Source of the DNA: Curvularia sp. ZM96
Taxonomy: Eukaryota; Ascomycota; Dothideomycetes; Pleosporales; Pleosporaceae
DNA: 64,000 nt
NCBI GenBank assembly: GCA_022457065.1
Contig: JAJGBQ010000004.1
Coordinates: 1,736,001-1,800,000 of the forward strand
Direction of reading: 5' to 3'
Of the stretch, positions 1 through 10,240 are shown piece after piece (the first letter of the stretch is position 1; every line of letters starts with the position of its first letter). The translations under genes were made by a program, and so were the position numbers. The notes under the pieces were generated by a model. The model was not told the origin of the DNA. It saw only the letters and a list, made by a program, of their open reading frames with translations, and made no database searches.

Positions 1-948
1 GAGCGCTGCGACAATGATCCTGGAACATGGTATGGCAATCGAACAACACCCCGTCTTATCTTGCTGGTCGTGGATTGTCGGTGCTCTTCATCAACACCAC
101 TGCGCTCTTCTGCTTATCAGTGAAGTCAACATGTCCAAGCCAGGACCCGCCATGGAGCAACGGATTTGGAGATGTATAGACTACTCACTTGACCTCCCTC
201 CAGGACTCTCCAATGAGGAGAAAACCAAATCAGTCATGGCAGAGTTGATGGGTAAAACAAAGAAATACTCTGACATGAAACGAGTTCGCGCCCCGACAAA
301 GGCACCGCAGGCACCGCAGGCACCGCAGGCACCAAATCCGCCACTAAATCCTATGCAAAAGCCCCAAGAAGATCAAGCACAGCGTCAGGAGAGTTTGTCA
401 GCGCCCAATAGTAGCGTTAGTCCTCCGTCTCATGGTTTGGGAGGACAGCCAATGGTACAACAGTTCGTGCCATCGACCTATCCACCAGCCGTACCAAATG
501 GGTCTGTTCTTGGCCCTAAAGGAAACCACTTCCCTGGTGCCATTCCCACTGTAGACTGGGGAACTATTGACCTTCCAGCGTCTGTCCCAATAGCACAACC
601 GGCAGCTTATAGTGACTTTGTTCCCAACTCTGCCAGCACCTATGTTCCCAGTAGCAGTATGGAGCAGTATCGTGGGGGTAGCGATAGTAGCCCCAGTTCT
701 GCAATGTATGGCATGACGCCCGGATCGACGGGTAGCAGCAATCCCATGGATGCCATCAATGATATTGATTGGGTGAGTTGATCCGCACCACTTCACCTGC
801 TTCACTGCTGACAAAGGCGTAGAACGATGTTGAGAGAATGTTCGGCAGTGCGGAAATGGGTGTGGGAAATATGCTCATTCCGCCATATACTTTTCCGCAA
901 TTCTCAGTACAAGACTTGCAGTGGCCTGAACAATATGGCATGCAGTAG
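1..948 (+). CDS. Fungal-specific (Zn2Cys6-type) transcription factor, C-terminal part
   Basis: The reading frame is already open at the window edge, so the DNA-binding N-terminus lies outside. Two exons: 2-772 and 823-948. The 50-nt phase-0 intron starts GTGAGT and ends GCGTAG, and splicing past the in-frame TGA at 779-781 adds a 41-residue tail ending in a Tyr-Gly-Met-Gln stretch. The N-terminal part here (WSWIVGALHQHHCALLL, then RIWRCIDYSLDLPPG) resembles the end of the fungal_trans middle homology region, whose helices regulate Zn2Cys6 activators. The rest is Pro/Ser/Gln-rich and probably disordered activation sequence. It includes a perfect 9-nt repeat (three copies at 302-328) encoding Ala-Pro-Gln. 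A nuclear regulator role is inferred from family resemblance; the target genes cannot be read from this piece. Confidence 0.75.
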
Positions 949-1084
949 ACGTGACAGCAACATGTAGAGTTATTTGTATGATATAGGGTTTTGGTCGCTT
1001 CGTTCTTTATCTAGATTCACCAAATATAACATTCTACCCTAACGAACAAACTAGCAATCCTCTTTCTTTCTCTCTATTTTCTAC

Positions 1085-1826
1085 TCAGGACTCAACAAAC
1101 TGCAACATCTTCTCAGCAATATATTTTTCAATCGGAAAAAAACCACACCCCGCATGCCTCAGCACTGCACCCTTCAGTCCCAGCAACTCCTCGCGCAGTG
1201 CACTCACTTCACTCTTCAGCTCTTCATTCCGCCCCGCGTACCGTGTATATAGGTCCTGGAGAAGCTCCACTTTTTGTACGTGCTTCTCTCGATGCTTGCG
1301 TGCTGCGAGACGCCCTTTTGCTAGGCGCGCCGCGCGCGAAGGGTCGTTGGTGTGTTGTGTGCAGGTGAGGTCGAAGCGGGGGCGCCCGCGTTTGGGATGG
1401 TTGCGAGGGGGGGGGTGCGGTACTGGTATTGATATCGAGAACGGTGTTGGTGTCGATGCCACTGCTGATGCTAGTGCTGGTACTTGTGCTGGTGCTGGTA
1501 AAGGGAAGTGTAGAGAAACTTGAAAGAGCTGTTTCGGTGCTATAGAGTGTAGGTGGCAGAGATAAGGGGGATGGCGTAATCTCTAAGACATTTTCTTGGG
1601 TTGTTGGGACTCTGTGTACGTCGTCTTGGGCTCGTTGATGTCGTGGTTGCCTCCATGGTATGGAAATGGCGTCTGTGGATTCGACGTTTCTTTCTAGAGA
1701 TGTTGAATTTACACAGTGTATTTCTTTTCTGTTGGTGATGGCTATTAGATCATGGTGTGGGATGAGATGTGCGTGGGTGTTGCTGAGACACCACTCGTTG
1801 AGCGTAGTCGCTAATTGGGCTTCCAT
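1085..1826 (-). CDS. bZIP (ATF/CREB-like) transcription factor with broken reading frame
   Basis: An ATG at 1826 opens a Ser/Thr-rich frame. The bZIP itself lies in another frame, ending at TGA 1085-1087. The two frames overlap across nine consecutive G (1407-1415). A one-base change there would join them into a protein of about 245 residues, and I see no good splice pair that would do so. The C-terminal half has an AT-hook-like KRGRPR, a basic region (RAARLAKGRLAARKHREK) and a short zipper with leucines seven apart, then a tail ending HAGCGFFPIEKYIAEK that is typical of fungal ATF/CREB proteins. The invariant Asn of the bZIP signature is Gly here, and the usual Cys/Ser is His. A sequencing slip in the homopolymer and a true null allele are both possible. 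Confidence 0.65.
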
Positions 1827-3858
1827 ATTCTTCTTCGTTTCGTTGCCTTTTCTTTTCTCTTTCGATTTTCCGTTGCAGCTGGTGTATCGCTAGCTGAAGT
1901 TAGCAGTGCTAAACAGTAATGTGTGTTGTAAATAACCTTTAACCTGTTCTTGTATCAAGCAAGAATGGAGAATCGCTTTATGTCCGATTTTCTTGATCTC
2001 CCCCAAGATCTGAGAATGCGAGAGTGCGAGAGAACGAGTTCACCAACATATACGCGCACCATGCAAGCCTTGCTCAAAGAACCACACAGAAGACTTCCTC
2101 GCCATCACGCATTCTCCGATACCCCCCACGAATCACTAACGTCATATCCCCCCTTTGCGCCCTTCTTGTTGCCTTATTAGCGCAATCTCCACACGTTTCT
2201 TTCGATTGCGATTTTTCTTGGTTTCGCTCGAATGCAGAAAAAGGATCTAGATCAAAAACACCCCTTGTCTTGATGCACACATGCACTAGCATCTTGTGTT
2301 CAAACGGCAAATAGCTACTTAGCAAGAAAACAAGTCAAAGACTAGAACTAGGTGGTGCGAACGCGACAGGTTTGTTGGCATTGGGCAAAATCAGGATTCG
2401 GAATCATGCGACCGTTTGAGAGCCCGCCATGTGGAGCTGAGAGGATGGGTTAGACTTGGGGTTGATGGCGTCGTGCTAGGTAGATGGATAAGGTCAGGCG
2501 CGGGTTCTGGCTGCTCGGGCAGAAAGAGGGAGATTTTTCGACGGGGTTTGCCGGGGCAGTGGGGACAGGGATGTGTGGAGCGGCTGGGTTAAGTGGTGCG
2601 CCTGCTAAGCTTTGAGCAAGAATCAAGAGCGGGTTGAAATGAGCTTGTCTTCATTCGTGGTGGGCTGATCGGGTTCTTGTTTTATAGGTTTGTGCTTGGT
2701 TGACATCTCTAATGCAGAGGTTATGTGTATCGCTGCTGTCTTTTGGAGGCGATTTAGTAACGATATGAGCATGAAACAGTGTGTGAATATCTGGTATTCG
2801 GTGATGAATACTCGGTATTTGGTGCTATAGATCTTTTTAGGTAGTTGATATTACTTGCCTGGATACACAGGATCGAAACGTAGACCGAAGACACCAATAG
2901 AACAAAATGAAACTGAGTCAACGAGTTAGCTATGAGAGCACGTCGTGTTTAGCAGATGCAGTGGTAAACGATAGATGCCTATAGCTTGATTGGATATGCA
3001 AAACTCTTTGGATAACAAGAAAAAGCATCAAACCTACTCCACATAACCACTCCTTCCTGACTACTACAAGTGCTGGGAAGTAAGCTTCCCTGGCCTATAG
3101 ACATGTTCTGTTGCTATGCCCTCATTCCATCCCTTCTTGTCATCCTGTCTCACTTTAATCGTCCTGTAGACCTCAAAGATACAAGAAAGACCTCTTGCAC
3201 TCCTCCGAAAGCCAGATATGCATAGCAAAGAAAACATAGGAGTCAGCGTTAAGTGCAGGTCTTGTTTCATGCTTCTAAATAGCTTCAGTGTCTTTGTATG
3301 CAATATCAGGGTTATTCATACATGCAGAGACCTACTAAGAGGATCTCGAACACGCTGTTGTTGATACGTTGGTATCAAGAATTGACTGCTTACCCCACTC
3401 CGGACATGCGACGATCAAAGCATACGTTCCTTGGAGTCATTGCGGCCTAGTCGACAATACGAGTGCCATGGTTCGTCAAGTTTTGTACTCGAAACACAAT
3501 GAGAGGTAGGAACGCCGAAGGAGTCGGACCCAAGTAAGCTGCTGACTAGAGAAACAGGAATATGATTAGGATGTTGGAGTGTTGGTGGGCTGGAGTCAGG
3601 TCACCCGGATTCGAGGCGGTTGTTCGCGCGAAAAGCGGCACAGCAAGGTTGATTCCATGGGGCGACATTTGCGTGACGTCAGAGAATTCCCAGATGTTGC
3701 AGGAGGAATCTAACTTGAACGCTGACAGCCCCTTCTTTTTGACTAGAAAATGGTGACTGCAGTTACCAGCTACTGGATCACTCACTGCACTCCAAAACGT
3801 ATATCCCTCAATTTTGCCCCAGGCCCGCGCTACACATACCACGAAGCGCACACTCACA
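1827..3858. other. Intergenic region, about 2.0 kb
   Basis: I see no supportable gene. The longest open frames are 75-96 codons, overlap one another and lack splice or family signals. The left part should hold the promoter of the minus-strand bZIP gene and the right end the promoter of the unknown gene at 3859. The stretch is moderately AT-rich, with repeated short TATTCGGTG/TACTCGGTATTTGGTG motifs near 2790-2825. Confidence 0.6.
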
Positions 3859-4980
3859 ATGACTAACCAAGTTGCACCTAGTGATATCTTGTTCCTGAAA
3901 TTCAAGGCAGGAGATCTGGAAACCAATAATAAGTTCCAGTTGAACCACGAGAGACGTTTTAACCTTGGTCTCATCGGGATCACAACCTTCGAGACAGAGC
4001 GTTCGATGACCCTCTTTTGCAATGGTCTTACTGGAACAGGATTAGATCTACTGGAGGCACTAAGATCCGGACTATTCGAACTAATTGAATCTGGCAAGGG
4101 AAATTTGATAGTGCTTCCTCCTGCTACATCACCTCAAATAGGTCAGCGCAACATCCCTCCCAAACCAACACCACAGCATCGGCAGATATCGGTCAATGTC
4201 CATACTGATACAACACATGCTGCATGGAAACAAGTCTTGCGGCCTGGTCATACTTATGGTTTACGATTTTCCAAGAACGACGGCCAAGTGTTCGCCTGTT
4301 ACACCGACAATGTGAATGACCAGCCTGAAAACTTTCCGCCAGCTCAGAAGGTGACTGTTGGTCGTGAGGGAGGCACACACTGTTTTATTGTCCATGACGA
4401 GCCGGCGCCACCAAAAATCTTTGCACGACTGGAGATGCCCTGCCAAGCTCATCTCACTGGTACTATTCCCTTTACTTTCGTCATCGAATACACAACGGAC
4501 AGTCGAGAGCCCCTTGTGATTGATAAATCGCGCTCTCCGCTTTCGGTCTTCTCGGAAGATCTGAAGTCTCTCGACTCACTAATTGACTGCCAAGACATTA
4601 AGACCGGGGAGAAGGTAGCTTGGTCTGGTGCTTTCGGTTGCTGGGACTCTGATCCTCATTCAGAATTTCCAGCCGATGGTGACTTCGTAGAGATTTCGGC
4701 GGATAAGCCGTGGCGATTCGAATGTATGCTGGAAAATCTGGAGAACGAGGACGAGTATGTGCGAAGTATGGAAAGTCTCGAGGCTGGTCATACATACAAG
4801 GCTCAGGTTGCTGGGCATGCTCTTGTTGCGTTCAATCGGTGGCAATATGGAAAGAAGGCAGAGTTGTTGGCTGGGACGCAGGACGAGAAGATGAGGAGGT
4901 GGGAGGTTGATATGGATAAGTTGGGGAGTTTGAGGGTTGAGAGGGTTGGGGAGGATGCCGTTTTTGAGACTGTTGCGTGA
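3859..4980 (+). CDS. Conserved-looking hypothetical protein with internal duplication
   Basis: Single exon, 373 residues from the ATG in CACAATGAC context; the frame stays open upstream but without another ATG. I do not recognise the family. There is no signal peptide or membrane segment. Two segments look like copies of one beta-rich unit: LRPGHTYGLRF, about residue 120, and LEAGHTYKAQV, about residue 310. Each is followed by aromatic and hydrophobic residues typical of a beta-sandwich edge. The middle contains a DPHSEF-type acidic loop and several tryptophans. A cytosolic beta-sandwich protein is the most I can infer. The long frame, sensible composition and clean start support a real gene. 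Confidence 0.7.
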   Translation: MTNQVAPSDILFLKFKAGDLETNNKFQLNHERRFNLGLIGITTFETERSMTLFCNGLTGTGLDLLEALRSGLFELIESGKGNLIVLPPATSPQIGQRNIPPKPTPQHRQISVNVHTDTTHAAWKQVLRPGHTYGLRFSKNDGQVFACYTDNVNDQPENFPPAQKVTVGREGGTHCFIVHDEPAPPKIFARLEMPCQAHLTGTIPFTFVIEYTTDSREPLVIDKSRSPLSVFSEDLKSLDSLIDCQDIKTGEKVAWSGAFGCWDSDPHSEFPADGDFVEISADKPWRFECMLENLENEDEYVRSMESLEAGHTYKAQVAGHALVAFNRWQYGKKAELLAGTQDEKMRRWEVDMDKLGSLRVERVGEDAVFETVA

Positions 4981-6084
4981 GTAAGCGATGGAATTCTCGA
5001 GGCTTGAGATGGTTGATTAGAATTCATGAGTTGAAGCTGTTACACATAAGGAACTATAGGAGTAAAATCTTTCGAAATCCAGGGAATCGAATCCCAGCAC
5101 CACCACGTAATTGTTCTTGGTGCTATTCAAGATCAATACGTAGATCTTTCTTCTTACTCTAGAGGCTTGAGCAATGGTTTTAGCTTCTTTATCAGCACCG
5201 ACATAGCTAGTGTACACGTTAGGTATAACTTTACATTACCATCTGAAAGCTAGGTTACATATATGACGGCAAGATTTTATATTTTCTCGCTCCCGTTCAC
5301 TCCTCTTACAAAGCCTCAAGAACTCGTCTATTTTCATCCAACCTTCTTGAACAGACGATTGTCATATATCACAGAAGGTGGTAGAGGCCATCTAAGATTG
5401 AGCTCGATAGTATCTCGCCGGGAAATATTGGGCGCAGATTATCGAGATGGGGGTGTAGAACCATTATAGTAGATGCGGTAGTTCCTATGGTAGTGTAAGT
5501 TATCTTGGTTCTAGTAAAGTGGTATTATAGGCATATTTATAGGCAGTGGCCGTAGAAGAATATATGTGTGGCAGGTGATTGGTTGAGGGTTGTGAAGTAT
5601 GGCTCTGTTGCATTGACATATTGTTGCTAAATTGAAGAGTATCGATGACTGTTTCTGCATCAATGCAATTGGTATTTTTGATGAAGCCAACAGTAACAAT
5701 AAAATAGGATAATTCACAAGGGGGCACTGGGCAACTACAGTTAGTTGAAGAAACAAACGTTTACGTAATTTCTAAGAAATGGTATGTGCTATTCATGTCG
5801 CACACTGAACCGGTTCCTGCTATTACAAGTGTTCAATTAGAAGGAATTGTACGGAATACTCAACTGTCGTGTTGGTGGTTGGTGGTGTCCGCCCAGTGGC
5901 GTCTTCATGTAAGCAAAGCAGCTATTGCCTATTAGGGAAGGCGCCGCCAAGGCTCGCTTGTTCTCGCAGAAGCATCAATATTGTCGTCCCCCACCACGAC
6001 TTTCTGCCTCTTACGAACTTCCCACGAAATCCACGGCAGTCATTCTTTACAACCAGAACCGATTGACTACCTCAAGCACTAGCC
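4981..6084. other. Intergenic region with the RPL12 promoter
   Basis: No gene is supported. A tRNA T-arm-like string near 5085-5100 (GGAATCGAATCCC) has no matching acceptor or anticodon arm on either strand. The last 150 bases before 6085 are pyrimidine-rich and should contain the transcription start and 5' leader of the ribosomal protein gene. Confidence 0.55.
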
Positions 6085-6846
6085 ATGCGTGAGTATCATC
6101 CTTCTGGTCGGCTTCTACAAAGATGATCGAGTTTCTGTGCGGCTAGGGCACACGATTGAGTGTGCGCTTGGCCGCCAGAGATTTCGACTTCTTTGACAGC
6201 CAGGCTTCCTTACACGACCATGCGCTTACATACCTAAAGCTCCCAAGTTCGATCCCTCCGAGGTGAAGGTCATTCACCTCCGTGCGACCGGTGGTGAAGT
6301 CGGTGCCTCATCCGCGCTCGCTCCCAAGATCGGTCCTCTCGGTCTCTCCCCCAAGAGTACGTCTCCAGCATTCTGCAGAACACGCAGCCGGAAAACAATC
6401 CTAACAAACCCGTAGAGGTCGGTGAAGATATCGCCAAGGCCACTGGTGACTGGAAGGGTCTCCGTGTCACCGTCAAGTTGACCATCCAAAACCGTCAAGC
6501 CGCCGTTTCCGTCGTTCCCTCCGCTTCCTCCCTTGTCATCAAGGCCCTCAAGGAGCCTCCTCGGGACCGTAAGAAGGAGAAGAACATCAAGCACACCAAG
6601 AGCGTTCCTCTTGATGAGATCATCAACATTGCCCGCACCATGCGCTTCAAGTCCATGGCCAAGGACCTGAAGGGTACCGTTCTTGAGATTCTCGGAACTG
6701 CCTTCAGCACTGGCTGCAAGGTTGACGGTCGCAGCCCCAAGGACGTCTCTGACGATATCAAGGCTGGCGAGATCGAGAGTAAGTTTCTTCTGAGGGAAGT
6801 TTTCAAGGACATTGTTGACTAACAAATTGCAGTTCCTGAGGAGTAA
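6085..6846 (+). CDS. RPL12: 60S ribosomal protein L12 (uL11)
   Basis: Four exons: 6085-6088, 6240-6356, 6416-6778 and 6833-6846, giving 165 residues, the length of the yeast protein. The first exon is only ATGC, and the first intron ends in the unusual acceptor AAAG. The protein begins MPPKFDPSEVKVIHLRATGG and contains the uL11 core GASSALAPKIGPLGLSPKKV (N-terminal domain) and the RNA-binding C-terminal domain with KDLKGTVLEILGTAFSTGC. It ends EIEIPEE. It binds the 23S-like GTPase-associated centre of 28S rRNA at the base of the ribosomal stalk. C-ending codons dominate, as expected for a highly expressed gene. Confidence 0.97.
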
Positions 6847-7401
6847 ACGTTTGCGCATTGTGCTCGACAGTTACGATGAATGACATATGCCGTAGAGGGC
6901 GCTACATAGCTGAATGAGGATCATGTCTCTAACCTCGAGGTTACCGTTTCGGAACCGGGGGGGTTTGCACAGCTACGGCGTTTGGGATGTTTGATACCAT
7001 ACTATAAAAGTGACTCTGGCATACGGCAATGATATAACAAATCTTGCCACCTCTGAATTGGTTTTCCCATGCAAACTGTGGCTCTGGCTTGATGCACGAA
7101 AGTTCGCGATTGTGTAACCGGGACCCTCGACATCCCATACAGAACCTTGACAATCCAATTGTGCCTAACCATCGATATTGAACCCCCTTTGTTGCCACAC
7201 GTACAACAGGAATGTTTTATGCATCTCTGAGAGTACGTATACATATGGTGTTGCTGACGTAACAGTAGAACCGAGCTTTATGGCGCATGCTCGGAGCGTG
7301 CCTTGTAAACTCCGTGATTGCGCGTCACCAATGGTTGGAAGTCTGAACCGCCAAAACAGTTACGTGGAAATGTAAGCACCTCACAAAACTCACATCCAGA
7401 C
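6847..7401. other. Intergenic: RPL12 3' region and glycosyltransferase promoter
   Basis: Only overlapping short frames of 60-85 codons without family features are present. The sequence is expected to hold the RPL12 terminator and the promoter of the downstream gene. Confidence 0.5.
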
Positions 7402-8603
7402 ATGCGTCGACGGCAATCAGATGAGCTTCCACGATTTGAGGAGGAGCTCAGCTTGCCGGCGTTTCGCATGCGCCGTCACTACATATTCTACTTTGTCGGC
7501 TTTGCATTCTTGTGCTGGCTGATGTACCCGACCCATAATTCCGAACCTAAGACAGGCGACGTCCTCAAGATCAACTGGTCGACCTATGCATACAGCGTCT
7601 ATGCCATCGACAGTGCGTCGCTTTGTAGTGCTGTCCTAGTACTCGATGCGCTTTCTCGACATGGCAGCAAGGCAGATCGCGTTCTCTTCTACCCTGAGCA
7701 CTGGGACACGACCATAGAAAGCTCTAAAGATCGAGACAGTCAGCTGCTCACTTTGGCACGGGATGTGTACAAAGCCAAATTGTATCCTGTCAAGCCGCTC
7801 CAGGTGGCAGGTCGAACAGAAGGTAGGCCAGGCTTTCTGAGGCGCAATGTTAGAAGCATATGAGTAACGATATGACAGCCGAGTGGGTGTGGGATGAGAC
7901 GGTCACCAAGTTGATGGCATTCTCCCTCGAATACTACGACCGCGTCATCGCTCTGGACTCGGATGTTACGCTCCTTGGCTCCCTCGATGAGCTCTTCCTC
8001 CTTCCTTCAACGCCAATTGCGATGCCGCGTGCATACTGGACAGATAGCAAGCCACGGCCATTGTCAACGAAGCTCATGGTCATCAAACCCAATCAGGCTG
8101 AGCTGGAAAGATTCAAGAAACTGATGGAAGGGGGTGGTGACAGCATGCTGATCAGTATGCATAGATACGACATGGAGATTGTAAACGAACGTTACGAGGA
8201 GAGTGCGTTGGTTCTGCCGCACCGTCCGTATGCCCTCCGCACATCCGAGTTTCGGCAACATAACCACTCCGACTATTTGGGAGATGCGGACGAGAAATGG
8301 GATGCCGAGAAAGTTTACAAAGAAGCAAAACTTATCCATTTCAGCGACCACCCGTTGCCACCACCGTGGTTCACGTGGCCTGTTGGCAGTGTCGCGGAAA
8401 TGCAGCCCGATTGCGGAGGTAATCGTGAGGGAACTTGTGCCGAGAGACGGATATGGATGAGTTTGTACCAGGACTTCCGCCACCGGCGTAAGGATGTTTG
8501 CAAGCTGTTGAGCGTGCCGGCTCAAGACTGGGCTACCATCAAGCAGCAGGCGCATTACAACGTGACAGCAACCGAGACTGCTAAGCCTCCAACACCGAGC
8601 TGA
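7402..8603 (+). CDS. GT8-like glycosyltransferase (glucose N-acetyltransferase 1-like), type II membrane protein
   Basis: Exons 7402-7822 and 7879-8603 are joined by a 56-nt intron and give 381 residues. The N-terminus has an arginine-rich cytosolic tail and one signal-anchor segment (about residues 27-43, YIFYFVGFAFLCWLMY), which suggests a Golgi lumenal enzyme. The catalytic part starts NWSTYAYSVYAID and carries the DxD metal/nucleotide-sugar motif in YDRVIALDSDVTLLGSLDEL, then MPRAYW and HFSDHPLPPPW, all typical of fungal GT8/GNT1-like proteins. Such enzymes add a sugar, probably GlcNAc, to glycoproteins or glycolipids; donor and acceptor cannot be told from sequence. The ATG at 7402 is chosen because no in-frame ATG lies upstream. 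Confidence 0.85.
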
Positions 8604-10240
8604 GTGGCTCTGAGACTTCGGTGATGTTATTGGGCAGGATACACGTGTGGTGAGCTGGATCTGAGTACTACACTGCGATCGTATTGGGGTACTCAGCTCA
8701 CGTAAGCCGGTACCTACGGAAGTAACTTTTTACGTGGAATACTGTAACTGCCGGGTGCCTATTTTTCGAACTGCGGGACGATGCTTTGCCATAGAAAACG
8801 GTAAGACGCATGATGAAGACGTGATGGCATGACTACTCGACGCTAATAATAGGATCCCAATTGCACATCTTTGAACTTAATGCATGGAAGCCGGCCCTTG
8901 TCCAATTGAACGAGCGGACCGATTGTAACTTTGATCCAGATCCACTAACGTCTATCCGAAACAACAGAGCGAACCATGCTCAACGCGGCAGACCTTGTTC
9001 TCGCGACTTGTGACTTGGTTATCTACGTCATCTGTTTGCCGGCATCGCGCATTCACGCGGCTGCAATGTTCAGAAGCACGGCTGAAGTCTATGCGCTGGC
9101 GGTGGCTGTCATCCCGACCTGAGTATGACTACGTCCGAAGCGCAACGGGCAGCAGCAAGCAGCGCGCGTCTACTGCGCCCTTCCACCAACCATGCAGCAT
9201 GTTTCATAAAACATGGCGACAGCTAAACGCTTGTAGCACTCAGCCCAACCGCCCAGTACGTACGTAAACCCAATGCATGGAAACAGGCGGCGCAGGCACT
9301 TTGGCACGTACATACTGCCGCCGCCGCCAAAATCTCCGAAGTGACATGCTATCTTCCAGTCGAGTGCGTAATGCGCCCCGTTGTTTAGGATTGCTCTTCG
9401 CGATGGGCTACGAGAGACTCTGTGCAGTGCTTGATAAACGGTCCGGGGCGTGCATGCTGACCTCAGAATCTTAACACGGCTGGACGTCCAATCACGAGGG
9501 CAAAGGGTTGCGTGTGTCGGCGATGATTACACAAAGCCAAGGGGCACCAGCCGTTTCTTCTAGCGTCAAAGAGCGATCTGCATTCGGGTGGCGGGGGATG
9601 ATCATGTTCTCTAGCTGGCGACCAGGCTGGCAGTACCGAGCTGGGAACATACGACTGGGCACGAGCAGTCATCTCCGGAGGGCTGCAATGTCTCAGATAC
9701 TACAGGTCGAGGAACCACAGCGTGGTATGGAAGGGCGTTGGCTGCATGCGCCAAGTAGCGTAAGAGCAACGATAGGGTTGCAACACCATAACCGCCACAA
9801 CGCACGCGGTACGGTGCGAAAGGGGGGAAGCGAGCGCATGGCTAATAAGTGTGTGGGTTACAGCGGAGAGGCTTGGGGGCAGTTAGGCTATGCAGCAAGG
9901 CTGAGCGACCGACTGGCTCGTAAGGCCTCAGGGGGGCACACTCCCGGTGGCGCGCACCATGCAGCCAGTGATCTGTGTGGAGCTTGAGATTGTGAATGGA
10001 CTAGCATGGTCGGGCAAATACCCCAGCTGCCCGCGGCGTGAAGGCTAACCAAGTCCATGCGGCAGACATTGAAAAAGCGCCCCTTCCTCTCCACCATAGC
10101 ATTGTCGAGTTACAGCACATTCATTCTTTGCCTCGCTCCTCGCAGACCAAGTGTTAGGATCACGGGCCTAGTGGCTGTTGTTTACTTGGTCTTCTGACAC
10201 AACCCTTCGTTCTTCTGCCGCCTTACGAACAACAATAATA
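8604..10240. other. Intergenic region, about 1.6 kb
   Basis: Several frames of 60-159 codons exist on both strands, but their translations are Arg/Gly/Ala-rich and patternless, so I treat them as chance. A 48-codon ATG frame at 8976-9122 encodes a hydrophobic peptide and is the only one worth noting. The right end holds the GH20 promoter. Confidence 0.5.

Noticed and set aside
5060..5115. tRNA-like T-arm (GGAATCGAATCCC) possibly marking a tRNA gene
   Set aside because: The stem does not pair as a 5-bp T-arm with a 7-base loop, and no acceptor, D or anticodon arm could be found on either strand.
9508..9987. 159-codon frame upstream of GH20
   Set aside because: Composition is Arg/Gly/Ala-rich with no pattern, no ATG context support, and overlapping equal-length frames on the other strand.
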